A DNA stretch of 64,000 bases from the NCBI GenBank assembly GCA_003598975.1, contig QZIJ01000020.1:1-64000 (forward strand), read 5' to 3'. Source of the DNA: Anaerolineaceae bacterium (GTDB taxonomy: Bacteria > Chloroflexota > Anaerolineae > Anaerolineales > Villigracilaceae). Positions within the stretch are counted from its first letter, which is position 1. The number at the start of each line of letters is the position of its first letter. Shown one piece after another: positions 52,186-61,193 of the stretch. Position numbers and translations under genes: made by a program. The notes under the pieces were generated by a model. It searched no databases. It was not told the origin of the DNA and saw only the letters and a program-made list of their open reading frames with translations.

Positions 52186-53628
52186 ATGGAATTTGCAACT
52201 TTACTGACCCCTGAGCAAGTCCAACGCGTTCACGATGCCTCGCTGGAGATTCTCGCCAATGTCGGTTTACTGGTGCGGAGCGAGAAAGCGCGCGCCCTCT
52301 TTGCAAAGCATGGATGCAACGTGGACGCGGAGACGCAGATCGTCAAGTTTCCGCCTGCGCTAGTGGAAAAGTATCGCAAGATGCTCCCACCGACGTTTAC
52401 TTTCCGTGGACGCGATCCCAAATTTGACCGCACCATCCCGACCGATGGGCCGATACTCGTCACGGGCAGTTCCGCTCCCGATCTGATTGACCCGCTCACA
52501 GGTCGCGAACGACGCGCCCGCTCGGACGATATCGCACGTATCGCGCACCTCGTCAATGAGTTGCCCGCCTACGATGTCTTTTCCGTCTCCACGCTCGCGG
52601 ACGACGCGCCCGACGGCCAGTTCACGCTGGCGCGCTTGTATCCCGCACTGAAACATTGCGTCAAACCCATCCGCTCGACAACGAAGGATCAGGAAGACAC
52701 CGACGCGGTCATGCGGATGCTGTTTACCATGGCGGGAAGCGAAGCCGCCTACATGGAGCGTCCATTCGTGACGCATCATTACTGCCCCGTGGTTTCCCCG
52801 CTGACGATGGATCATCTCTCTACTGACGCGGTCATTTATTTCAGCGAGAAGGGACTGCCCGTTTACCCGACTATTGTCCCCAACGCGGGGTTGACCTCGC
52901 CTATGTCCATGGCGGGGACGCTGGCGCAGGGCAACGCGGAATTCCTCGCGGCCGCGGTGCTGATGCAAATGGCGCGCGAAGGCACGCCGACGATCTACGC
53001 CACGCTCCCCACCGTCGCGGACATGCGGACAGGCGCGTACGCCTCGGGCGGAATCGAGTGTGGGATGCTGGTGATGGCCTTTGCTCAGATGGCGCATTTT
53101 TACAATGTGCCCAGCGGCGGCTACATCGGCTTGACCAATTCCAAGATCAACGACGCCCAATCGGGTTACGAGACGGGCATGTCGGTCGTAGCCAGTTTCC
53201 TCGGCGGCGCGGACATGTTCAACACGGGTGGCCTGCTCGACGCGCTCAAGGCGTTTGATTTTGCCAAGGCCGTCATTGACGATGAAGTCTTCCAGATGCT
53301 CAAGCGGATGAAGCGCGGCATCGCGTTCAATGAGGAGGAACTCGCGCTGGATGTGATCGCCAAGGCCGGACCAGGGGGCGCGTTCATGATGCAACCCCAC
53401 ACTGCCAAGCGCATGAAGACCGAGGCCCTGCTCACCAAACTCTCCGACCGCGAGGCGCGCACTATCTGGGAGAAGAAAGGCGCATCGGATACACACTCAC
53501 GCGCCATGGCACGCGCCAGTGAGATTTTGTCCAAGCCAAGCTCGGTCGTGTTTTCCGACGAGGTCGAGTCACGTATCCGCGCCGAGTTCCCGAATCTGGT
53601 CGCGGGAAATCTGGAAATGCCGAAATAA
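52186..53628 (+). CDS. MttB-family methyltransferase, non-pyrrolysine
   Basis: This 480-residue COG5598/MttB-family protein starts at ATG 52186 after AAGGA. GTG 52117 is a longer alternative. It has no in-frame amber codon, so it is not a pyrrolysine enzyme. Non-Pyl members such as MtgB demethylate quaternary amines like glycine betaine and pass the methyl to a corrinoid protein. No corrinoid protein or reductive activator is visible in the window. Confidence 0.9.
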   Translation: MEFATLLTPEQVQRVHDASLEILANVGLLVRSEKARALFAKHGCNVDAETQIVKFPPALVEKYRKMLPPTFTFRGRDPKFDRTIPTDGPILVTGSSAPDLIDPLTGRERRARSDDIARIAHLVNELPAYDVFSVSTLADDAPDGQFTLARLYPALKHCVKPIRSTTKDQEDTDAVMRMLFTMAGSEAAYMERPFVTHHYCPVVSPLTMDHLSTDAVIYFSEKGLPVYPTIVPNAGLTSPMSMAGTLAQGNAEFLAAAVLMQMAREGTPTIYATLPTVADMRTGAYASGGIECGMLVMAFAQMAHFYNVPSGGYIGLTNSKINDAQSGYETGMSVVASFLGGADMFNTGGLLDALKAFDFAKAVIDDEVFQMLKRMKRGIAFNEEELALDVIAKAGPGGAFMMQPHTAKRMKTEALLTKLSDREARTIWEKKGASDTHSRAMARASEILSKPSSVVFSDEVESRIRAEFPNLVAGNLEMPK

Positions 53629-53637
53629 CTTTTATCC

Positions 53638-53722
53638 GTCATTGCGAGCGCTCTTTGCGAAGCAATCCAGCCCCCACAACCGCGAGATTGCTTCGTCGGG
53701 AAGAACGCCCTCCTCGCAATGA
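53638..53722. repeat. Interspersed CATTGCGAG-type repeat, copy 2
   Basis: CATTGCGAGCGCTCTTTGCG and CCTCGCAATG bracket GAAGCAATC and GATTGCTTC. It belongs to the family at 38216 and 53778. Confidence 0.85.
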
Positions 53723-53777
53723 TGGGTACTCAGCGTAACAAAAGAAAACGCTGATTCCATATCAACCACCCATCCCG

Positions 53778-53862
53778 TCATTGCGAGCGTTCGTTGCGAA
53801 GCAATCTCCTCCCCATGACCGCGGGATTGCTTCGTCAGGAAGAGCACCCTCCTCGCAATGAC
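53778..53862. repeat. Interspersed CATTGCGAG-type repeat, copy 3
   Basis: CATTGCGAGCGTTCGTTGCG and CCTCGCAATGACG bracket the same inner GAAGCAATC/GATTGCTTC arms as copy 2, which lies 56 bases away in the same orientation. Confidence 0.85.
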
Positions 53863-53891
53863 GAACAACAATAACAACCAAAGGAAACCAC

Positions 53892-54830
53892 ATGAAACTA
53901 TTTTTTGCCACTGATGTGCATGGCTCCGAGATCTGCTGGAAAAAATTCATCAACGCCGCAAAATTTTATGAGACGGACACCCTCATCCTCGGCGGGGACA
54001 TGACGGGCAAGGCCATCATCCCCATCATCGCGCAGGGCGGGGACAAATACAAAGTGACCCTGCTCGAGCAGGAGTCCATTCTCGAGGGCAAAGATGCCGT
54101 GGATAAAATGGTCGCGACGATTCAGAACCGCGGCTATTATCCCTATGTGACAACACCCGACGAAGTGAACGAGATCTCCACAATCCCTGGCCGCTCGGAT
54201 GCGCTCTTCATGGACCAGGTGATGGCTACCGTTGCCCGTTGGATGGATTACGCTGACACGAAACTCGCGGGGACGGGCATCCGCTGTATGGTCTGCCCAG
54301 GCAACGATGACGTCTTCGAGATCGACGCGGCTATCGCGGCGTCCAAATCGGTGCGAAGCGTGGAGGGACAGGTCATCCAACTGGACGAGCATCACGAGAT
54401 GGTCAGTTCGGGCTGGACAAATCCGACTCCGTGGGATACCCACCGCGAGGAGGGGGAGGAGGCGTTGTTGTCCCGTCTCGAAGCGGTCATCTCGCAGGCG
54501 AAAAATCCTGCCAGCGCGGTGTTCAATCTCCACGCGCCTCCCTACGGAAGCGGTCTCGACGAAGCACCCGAACTGACAAAGGATCTGCGCCCCGCCTACG
54601 CGGGCCGTTCGCTCGTGCCAGTCGGAAGCAAGTCGGTACTGAAAGTCATCGAGAAATATGAGCCGATACTCGGCCTGCATGGACACATCCATGAGGGCAA
54701 GGGCACGCGCAAATTCAAGAAGACCCTGTGCATCAATCCTGGAAGCATGTACGAACAGGGAGTTTTGCATGGGGCGGTTGTGGAACTCAAACCGAACAAA
54801 GTTGGCAATTACGTTTTGACAACTGGTTAA
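53892..54830 (+). CDS. Calcineurin-like metallophosphoesterase, second copy
   Basis: The 312-residue paralogue of the gene at 43533 shows FFATDVHGSEICWKKFINAAKFYETDTLILGGDMTGK and GLHGHIHEG..INPGSMYEQG. The dimetal ligands are conserved. It again precedes an APC permease. The substrate is unknown. Confidence 0.9.
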   Translation: MKLFFATDVHGSEICWKKFINAAKFYETDTLILGGDMTGKAIIPIIAQGGDKYKVTLLEQESILEGKDAVDKMVATIQNRGYYPYVTTPDEVNEISTIPGRSDALFMDQVMATVARWMDYADTKLAGTGIRCMVCPGNDDVFEIDAAIAASKSVRSVEGQVIQLDEHHEMVSSGWTNPTPWDTHREEGEEALLSRLEAVISQAKNPASAVFNLHAPPYGSGLDEAPELTKDLRPAYAGRSLVPVGSKSVLKVIEKYEPILGLHGHIHEGKGTRKFKKTLCINPGSMYEQGVLHGAVVELKPNKVGNYVLTTG

Positions 54831-54833
54831 TTT

Positions 54834-54894
54834 CAGCCACAGATTTCACGAATTGGGTTTAACAAATCCGTGAAATCTGTGTAATCCGTGGCAG
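54834..54894. repeat. Interspersed CACGGATT-type repeat, copy 3
   Basis: CCACAGATTTCACGAATT is mirrored by AATCCGTGAAATCTGTG. It matches the family at 19741 and 35186. Confidence 0.7.
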
Positions 54895-54950
54895 AGAAAA
54901 AAATCAATTTTTCAGGAAAGGAGAATGCCTATAAGCAGACACGATAATTT

Positions 54951-55012
54951 GTAGTGCGACATTTATGTCGCCCATCGGTTGAAGCGACATCGATGTCGCG
55001 GTACACCTTGAT
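54951..55012. repeat. GCGACAT-type palindromic repeat
   Basis: TGCGACATTTATGTCGC and GCGACATCGATGTCGC are two palindromes of the same kind, 15 bases apart. Confidence 0.75.
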
Positions 55013-55038
55013 GAATCATTTTTCAAAGGAGAATGCAG

Positions 55039-56889
55039 ATGAGTGAAGTCAATCTCTTCGTCCGCAAGGCAAGCGGACTCGTCCGAGCCTGGTCGGTGTT
55101 CGACGCGTTCATTTACGCCACCTTTTCGATCAACCTGATCACGCTCGGTCTTTTCATTTTCTCGTACTGCTGGTACTTCGAAGGCAGTCTTGGCACGGCA
55201 GTGGTGGTGGGCGGCGCGTTTACCATCTTCGAGGTCATCGTTTATGCCAGCCTGATCTCGGCCATGCCGCGCGCGGGCGGTGACTACGTCTGGCAGAGCC
55301 GCATCCTCGGACGCGGCATCGGCTTCCTGCTCAGCGTTACTGGCTGGTGGTTTATCCTGTGGCTGTGGGTTCCGCTCTACGGCCAGATGCTGACCTATGA
55401 ATTCCTCACGCCCATGGCCGCCCTGCTTGGCGCGCCCGATTTGGCGCTGTGGTTTACCACCTATCCGTGGGGGCCGCTGGTGGGCATGTTGCTGGTCTGT
55501 CTCATCGTGTTCATCTACATTGCCATCGGCATGAAGTGGTATGCGCGCGTCCAGAAGGCCAGTTTCTACATGGGCATGCTCGGTCTTCTGATCGTCTTTG
55601 CCCTCCTGCTCTTCAATGACAAGGAGACCTTCATCGCGGCCCTCAATGCCAATCTGCCCGCGGTTTACGGTCTTCCTGCCATGGACTACTATTCCGCCAC
55701 CATTGCTGCGGGCGAGGCAGCTGGCACCACCTTTGGATCGCTTGGCGTCATCGCCCTCGGCGCTTCGATGGCGATGGTCCCGATGATGACGTTCTTCAAC
55801 CTGTGGCCGAACTGGGGCTCCACACTCTACGGTGAAGTGCGCGGCGCGACGGACTACAAACGCAACTTCTGGGGCATGGCCGCGGCCATCATTGTGACGG
55901 CTGGCCTCGCGCTCATCTTCTTCTTCCTGATAGATAAGACGATGGGCTGGGACTTCTACATCAACGCCAACGGCGCGTTCTGGAGCAGTATCTTCTACGG
56001 GACGGAAGTTCCGATTCCCGTCTGGCCGTATCCCGTCCAGTTCGCATCCTTCCTGACGGGGAGCCGCGCTCTGCAACTGATCATCATCTTCCTCGTGGGG
56101 ATGTGGTGGTTCGGCTGGAGCGGCACGGTCTTCCTCTCCTCGACGCGCGTCATCTTCGCTGCCGCCCTCGACCGCATGTTGCCCGAATGGGTCTCCAAGA
56201 TCGAGCCGCGCACGCGCACCCCGATCAACGCGCTCCTGCTGATGGTGATTCCCTCGGTGATCATTTCCATTCTCTACGCCTGGAACATTGTTGAATTCCA
56301 GACCATTGTGCTGGATGCCACCCTCGTCATCGCGGTGACTTTCTTTGGGACGACTCTGGCGGGCATCCTGCTCCCGTGGCGGCAGAAGGAGATCTTCGAC
56401 GGCTCACCGATTGCACGTTATATCATGCCCTCCTGGTTGAGTTGGCTCGTGACCGTTCTCTTCGTGGGCGCGGCGGGCTACCTCATCTGGCTGACGGTGA
56501 ACCTCGGTGGACAGGTCTTTGCCGTGTTCGGTGAGCAGACCCTGCTGACGCAGGCCATCATTGCCCTGCTCGCCATTTTGAGCGTGGGCAACGCTGTGTT
56601 GCTGGTCTATGTGGTGGTGTTCGTCGGCCAGAAAGTGCTGGCTGGACAAAGTCTCCCGCTCATCACGGTGGCTGGTCTTGTCTTCTTCGCCTTCCTGGAC
56701 TGGCTGTTGGTGGTCTGGTTCTGGGATCCGTCGTATTACTATGGCATCGGCTGGCAAAACAGCACCTCGATGGTCTTCATGATCATCATGTACGCGCTTG
56801 CCGCGGCCATCTACTTTGGCTTCAGTTCGTATCGCAAGCGCCAGGGTATTGACGTGGACAAGGTGTACAAGGAGATTCCCGTCGAGTGA
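55039..56889 (+). CDS. APC-superfamily amino-acid/amine permease, second copy
   Basis: The 616-residue protein starts at ATG 55039 after AAAGGAG. It has twelve or more membrane helices and shares the RKASGLVR opening with the first APC. It ends the second metallophosphoesterase-permease pair. A hairpin without T-run follows at 56925-56955. Confidence 0.92.
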   Translation: MSEVNLFVRKASGLVRAWSVFDAFIYATFSINLITLGLFIFSYCWYFEGSLGTAVVVGGAFTIFEVIVYASLISAMPRAGGDYVWQSRILGRGIGFLLSVTGWWFILWLWVPLYGQMLTYEFLTPMAALLGAPDLALWFTTYPWGPLVGMLLVCLIVFIYIAIGMKWYARVQKASFYMGMLGLLIVFALLLFNDKETFIAALNANLPAVYGLPAMDYYSATIAAGEAAGTTFGSLGVIALGASMAMVPMMTFFNLWPNWGSTLYGEVRGATDYKRNFWGMAAAIIVTAGLALIFFFLIDKTMGWDFYINANGAFWSSIFYGTEVPIPVWPYPVQFASFLTGSRALQLIIIFLVGMWWFGWSGTVFLSSTRVIFAAALDRMLPEWVSKIEPRTRTPINALLLMVIPSVIISILYAWNIVEFQTIVLDATLVIAVTFFGTTLAGILLPWRQKEIFDGSPIARYIMPSWLSWLVTVLFVGAAGYLIWLTVNLGGQVFAVFGEQTLLTQAIIALLAILSVGNAVLLVYVVVFVGQKVLAGQSLPLITVAGLVFFAFLDWLLVVWFWDPSYYYGIGWQNSTSMVFMIIMYALAAAIYFGFSSYRKRQGIDVDKVYKEIPVE

Positions 56890-56924
56890 CATTCCTCAGT
56901 GCATCGCACCCTCCTGGTTGTCAG

Positions 56925-56955
56925 GGGCGCGGACGTGTGGGGGACGTCTGCGCCC
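56925..56955 (+). terminator. Possible hairpin after the second APC gene
   Basis: GGGCGCGGACGT and ACGTCTGCGCCC pair with one G:U. No T-run follows, so termination is uncertain. Confidence 0.4.
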
Positions 56956-57023
56956 GGCCAAAGGTCGGGTAGGATGCGGGGATGTTATGGTTCGGTTAAG
57001 GCCGTTTTTTCCACCCGTCCAAA

Positions 57024-57052
57024 TTGACTAGCATTGTGTATGATGCTACAAT
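57024..57052 (+). promoter_or_regulatory. Promoter of the ABC transporter operon
   Basis: TTGACT (57024-57029) and TACAAT (57047-57052) are separated by 17 bases, about 100 bases before the binding-protein start. Confidence 0.85.
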
Positions 57053-57152
57053 ACTTTCGATAATGAAAGGAGGCTTCCAAAGAGAATACTTTTAGATGAC
57101 CGTCCGCTCCAAACGCAAAATTTTCAAAACTCGCATTTCAAAGGAGAGAAAG

Positions 57153-58319
57153 ATGTCATCAAGCAATTCCAACAAAATGTCTCGCCGCGATTTCCTCAAA
57201 CTGGCAGGAACCACTGCCGGCGCTATGGCTTATTTGACGGCTTGCGGCCAGAGTGGCGGTGGCGGTGGCGCTGCTGGTCCTGATCTGACAAGTGGCGAAT
57301 CAATTCCCCTGGATGATTTGATTGCGGCCGCCAAGGCGGAAGGCGAATTGACCACCATTGCGTTGCCGCACGACTGGGCCAACTATGGTGAAATGCTCGA
57401 AACCTTCAAGACCAAATATGGCCTGACCGTCAACGAACTGAACCCCGATGCCGGCTCCGCGGACGAACTGGAAGCCATCCGCGCCAATAAGGAAAGCAAG
57501 GGCCCGCAGGCACCGGATGTGATCGACATCGGTGTGGCTCATACCGAGACTGCCATGAAAGACGGCCTGGTGGCCAAGTACAAGAATGCCAACTGGGACA
57601 CCATCGAGATGAAAGACCCCGATGGCTATTGGTGGGCCGAGTATTACGGCGTGTTGGTCTTCGAGGTGGTCAAACCCGACATCGTCGAATCCCCGAAGGA
57701 TTGGGAAGACCTGCTCAGACCGGAATACAAGGGCAAGGTGGCCATGGCTGGCGACGTGCTCAAGTCCAACCAGTCCGTGCAAACGGTGCTGGCGTCCGGA
57801 CTTTCCCGCACCGGCGGCGACATCACCAAGGCGGCTGAAGCCGGCCTGCAGTTCTGGAAGGAAATGAACGAATCGGGCAATTTCATCCCCGTCATTGCCG
57901 ACCAGGGACGCATCGCCCAGCGCGAGACTCTCATCGTTATGGAATGGGACTATCTGGCCCTCGCCAACCGCGATTCTCTGGCGGGCAACCCCGAACTGGA
58001 GATCATTGTGCCTGAGACGGGCGTTCTGGCCGGACCGTATGCCGGCGGCATTAGCGCTTACGCTCCGCATCCGTACGCCGCCCGCCTGTGGTGGGAGTTC
58101 GTCATGTCGGACGAAGGGCAGAACATCTACCTCAAGGGTTATGCCCATCCGATCCGCTTCAACGACATGGCCAAGCGCGGCGTCATCCCGCAGGAAATGC
58201 TGGATAAACTGCCGCCTGCCGCTGCCTACGAGAAGGCCTTCTTCCCGACCATCGCTCAACTGACCGAGACCAAGACTTACATCACTGAGAATTGGCGTCG
58301 AGTCGTGTTCGGCGAGTAA
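57153..58319 (+). CDS. ABC transporter substrate-binding lipoprotein, Tat-type signal
   Basis: The 388-residue protein starts at ATG 57153 after AAAGGAG. A twin-arginine motif (SRRDFLKLAG) precedes a hydrophobic stretch and a lipobox-like LTACGQ, so it is likely a Tat-exported lipoprotein. The mature part is a family-1 extracellular binding protein close to PotD and iron(III) binders. It is followed by a hairpin before the permease genes. The ligand is not defined by sequence. Confidence 0.92.
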   Translation: MSSSNSNKMSRRDFLKLAGTTAGAMAYLTACGQSGGGGGAAGPDLTSGESIPLDDLIAAAKAEGELTTIALPHDWANYGEMLETFKTKYGLTVNELNPDAGSADELEAIRANKESKGPQAPDVIDIGVAHTETAMKDGLVAKYKNANWDTIEMKDPDGYWWAEYYGVLVFEVVKPDIVESPKDWEDLLRPEYKGKVAMAGDVLKSNQSVQTVLASGLSRTGGDITKAAEAGLQFWKEMNESGNFIPVIADQGRIAQRETLIVMEWDYLALANRDSLAGNPELEIIVPETGVLAGPYAGGISAYAPHPYAARLWWEFVMSDEGQNIYLKGYAHPIRFNDMAKRGVIPQEMLDKLPPAAAYEKAFFPTIAQLTETKTYITENWRRVVFGE

Positions 58320-58337
58320 CCTTCCCTCCATATTGCT

Positions 58338-58372
58338 GACCCCAAAGGTCCATCAGGCCTTTGGGGTCTTTT
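58338..58372 (+). terminator. Intra-operon terminator-like hairpin
   Basis: GACCCCAAAGG (58338-58348) and CCTTTGGGGTC (58358-58368) form an 11-bp stem followed by TTTT. It would let more binding protein than permease be made. Confidence 0.75.
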
Positions 58373-58396
58373 CCAAGCAGTTGAAAGGAGTTGATT

Positions 58397-59281
58397 GTGA
58401 ACGTTGCAGACAACCTTTCCAAACCTCCTGTCAAAAAAATGAACTGGGATTGGGTTGGGGTCGCACCTTTTTTCATATTTGCGATCGTCTTCCTCTTCCT
58501 GCCTTCCCTTTCCATTTTCTATCGAAGTTTCCAGGCCAATGATGGCGGTTTTACTTTTGACAATATCATTGCCCTGTTTACCGTGCGTGACATTATCAAT
58601 GCCTATAAGACCAGCCTGCAGATCAGCCTGATCACAGCCGTGGGAGGCGCGGTCTTCGGCTTCCTGCTGGCTTACGCGGTGGTGCTGGGAGGCTTGCCGC
58701 GCGGCATCCGCACGTTCATGTCCACATTTTCGGGTGTGGCTTCGAACTTCGCGGGTGTTCCGCTGGCCTTTGCCTTCATCGCCACCATGGGCAATGCCGG
58801 GCTGGTCACACGCTGGATCGAAGGAATTTTCAACATCAGCACCCGTGAATTGGGCTTCAGCATCTACAACATGTGGGGGCTGAGCATCGTTTACATGTAC
58901 TTCCAGTTCCCGTTGATGGTATTGATCATGGCACCCGCCCTGGACGGTCTGCGCCGTGAATGGCGTGAAGCCGCCGAAAACCTGGGCGGGAACACATATC
59001 ATTATTGGCGCTATGTGGCTTTTCCAATTCTGATGCCTTCCCTGCTGGGGACGATGATCCTGCTTTTTGGCAATGCCTTCGGCGCGTACGCGACCGCTTA
59101 CGCCTTCTCGGGCAGTTTCATCAACCTGGTCACAATTCTCATCGGCGCGCAAATTCAGGGTGATGTGCTTTATAACCCGGGTCTGGGTAACGCCCTGGCG
59201 CTGGGAATGATCTTTATCATGGGCCTTAGCATGGCTGGGTATGTCTGGATGCAGAGGCGTGCCGCGAGGTGGATGCGATGA
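58397..59281 (+). CDS. ABC transporter permease, PotB-like
   Basis: The 294-residue membrane protein has about six helices and the EAA loop (REWREAAENLGGNTYHYWRYVAFPILMPSLLG). GTG 58397 lies six bases after AAGGAG and is preferred over the TTG at 58391. Its stop overlaps the next start (ATGA). Confidence 0.92.
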   Translation: MNVADNLSKPPVKKMNWDWVGVAPFFIFAIVFLFLPSLSIFYRSFQANDGGFTFDNIIALFTVRDIINAYKTSLQISLITAVGGAVFGFLLAYAVVLGGLPRGIRTFMSTFSGVASNFAGVPLAFAFIATMGNAGLVTRWIEGIFNISTRELGFSIYNMWGLSIVYMYFQFPLMVLIMAPALDGLRREWREAAENLGGNTYHYWRYVAFPILMPSLLGTMILLFGNAFGAYATAYAFSGSFINLVTILIGAQIQGDVLYNPGLGNALALGMIFIMGLSMAGYVWMQRRAARWMR

Positions 59282-60057
59282 AAAAGATCAACATCTGGGC
59301 CTGGATCATCCTGTTCATTGGAATGATCTATTTCTTCCTCCCGCTCATTTCCACGCTGGAATTCAGCATGAAAATGATCAAGGACCGCTACACCTTCGAG
59401 GCGTTCCGCGTTGCCTTTACCGATCGCGTTTTCTTCGAACGCTTTGGGTATTCGGTGCTGTGGGCGCTCCTGACCATCACCTTAAGCACATTGCTGGTGG
59501 TGCCGACGGCTTATTGGGTGCATTGGAAACTCCCCAAGGCGCGTCCTTTTGTGGAATTCGTGACGCTCATGCCGTTCGTGGTCCCCGCGGTCGTGTTGAC
59601 CTTTGGCTTCATCCGCCTGTATGCGCGCCCTCCGTTTTTCCTCAATGATCGTCCAATTTTGTTGATTGCCGGTTACATCATTCTCTCGTTACCTTACATG
59701 TTCCGCGCAGTGGATACGGGATTGCGCGCCATAGATGTCCGCACCCTGACGGAAGCGGCTCTCAGCCTTGGGGCCGGGTGGGGGACGATCCTAACGCAAG
59801 TCATTTTCCCAAACCTGCGGGTGGCGATCCTGAGCGGCGTCTTTCTTACCTTCGCCATCGTCATGGGCGAATTCACCTTTGCGTCCCTATTGGCGAAGCC
59901 GGCTTTCGGCCCCTACATGGAGGAGATCGGCTCAATGCGCGCCTACACACCGCAGGCGCTTTCACTGGTCAGTTTCCTGCTGACCTGGGCTTCCATTGGC
60001 CTTTTACAGTGGATCGGACGCGGCCGCGTGCAGGAACAGGTTGCAGGCGCGCACTAA
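59278..60057 (+). CDS. ABC transporter permease, PotC-like
   Basis: The 259-residue second permease has about six helices and the EAA motif TEAALSLGAGWGTILTQVIFPNL. The start at ATG 59278 overlaps the previous stop. It pairs with the PotB-like subunit to form the channel. Confidence 0.92.
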   Translation: MKKINIWAWIILFIGMIYFFLPLISTLEFSMKMIKDRYTFEAFRVAFTDRVFFERFGYSVLWALLTITLSTLLVVPTAYWVHWKLPKARPFVEFVTLMPFVVPAVVLTFGFIRLYARPPFFLNDRPILLIAGYIILSLPYMFRAVDTGLRAIDVRTLTEAALSLGAGWGTILTQVIFPNLRVAILSGVFLTFAIVMGEFTFASLLAKPAFGPYMEEIGSMRAYTPQALSLVSFLLTWASIGLLQWIGRGRVQEQVAGAH

Positions 60058-60072
60058 TCAAGCGAGGATATC

Positions 60073-61134
60073 ATGGCATTCCTGGAAATCAACAACGTCA
60101 GCAAGAAATTTGGCGCTACAGAAGCAGTCAGCGACTTCAATCTCCAAATCGAAAAGGGTGAATTGGTCTCCTTCCTCGGCCCCAGCGGATGTGGAAAAAC
60201 AACCACATTGCGCATGGTGGCAGGGTTCGAGATGCCCACCGATGGGCGGATCGTGATGGATGGCAAGGATATTACGGACATGCCAGCCAACCAGCGTGAT
60301 GTGGGAATGGTCTTCCAATCTTATGCGCTGTTCCCCAACATGACCGTGGCGGGCAACATCGGCTTTGGCCTCAAGATCATGAAAAAATCGGCTGAAGAGA
60401 CCAACCAGCGCACCAAAGAAATGCTGGACTTGATCAACATGCCCGAGTACGCCCACCGCTACCCCTACCAACTTTCGGGCGGACAGCAGCAACGAGTGGC
60501 TTTGGCGCGCGCCCTGGCGCTCCGCCCCGACGTGCTCCTGCTCGATGAACCGCTCTCCGCTCTCGACGCGAAGATCCGCGTCTCCCTGCGCGCCGAGATT
60601 CGCGACATCCAGCGCAAACTTGGCATCACAGCCATCTACGTCACCCACGACCAGGAGGAGGCGCTGTCGCTTTCGGACCGCGTGGTGGTGATGAACGCGG
60701 GCAAGATGGAACAGGTTGGCACGCCCTTCCAGATCTACAATTTCCCTGAGACCAATTTCGTGGCAAGTTTCGTCGGCACGCTGAACACTGCCGAAGCCGA
60801 AGTGGTTGATCCTGCTCGCGGTCTGATCAGCATGGACGGCGTCCAGTTCGTTTCTGCAGATGACCTGAATGGCAGGAAAAAAGGCGACAAGGTACGCATG
60901 TCCGTCCGCCCGGAGCGCTTCAATTTTGCCGATGATCAGAAGAAGGACAATTTGTTGGACTGCACCATTGAAAATATCACTTTCCTCGGCTCGGTCGTTC
61001 GTATTCAGGTGAAGATCGGCAAGACTGTCTTCAACATGGACACCTTTAACAATCCCTTCCTCGAATTGCCGAAGATTGGCGACAATGGACAGGTCACTTG
61101 CTCAAAGGAAGCAGTGCTGGTGATAAGCCACTAA
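60073..61134 (+). CDS. ABC transporter ATP-binding protein, PotA-like
   Basis: The 353-residue ATPase has Walker A GPSGCGKTT, signature LSGGQQQRVALARALALRP, Walker B LLLDEPLSALD and H-loop VTHDQEEAL, and a C-terminal TOBE-type domain. It completes a polyamine/iron(III)-type importer with the preceding three genes. Confidence 0.95.
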   Translation: MAFLEINNVSKKFGATEAVSDFNLQIEKGELVSFLGPSGCGKTTTLRMVAGFEMPTDGRIVMDGKDITDMPANQRDVGMVFQSYALFPNMTVAGNIGFGLKIMKKSAEETNQRTKEMLDLINMPEYAHRYPYQLSGGQQQRVALARALALRPDVLLLDEPLSALDAKIRVSLRAEIRDIQRKLGITAIYVTHDQEEALSLSDRVVVMNAGKMEQVGTPFQIYNFPETNFVASFVGTLNTAEAEVVDPARGLISMDGVQFVSADDLNGRKKGDKVRMSVRPERFNFADDQKKDNLLDCTIENITFLGSVVRIQVKIGKTVFNMDTFNNPFLELPKIGDNGQVTCSKEAVLVISH

Positions 61135-61160
61135 TTTTCCTGTCAAAACGTGACGAATCT

Positions 61161-61193
61161 GTAGCGGACGTTCTCCAACGTCCGCTACTTTTT
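61161..61193 (+). terminator. Terminator of the ABC operon
   Basis: GTAGCGGACGTT (61161-61172) and AACGTCCGCTAC (61177-61188) form a 12-bp stem followed by TTTTT. Confidence 0.9.

Noticed and set aside
52117-53628. Pyrrolysine-dependent trimethylamine methyltransferase
   Set aside because: The reading frame is continuous with no in-frame TAG, so it belongs to the non-Pyl branch.
53638-53862. CRISPR-like array from tandem CATTGCGAG repeats
   Set aside because: There are only two units, each an inverted repeat of about 85 bases, with no regular spacers or cas genes.
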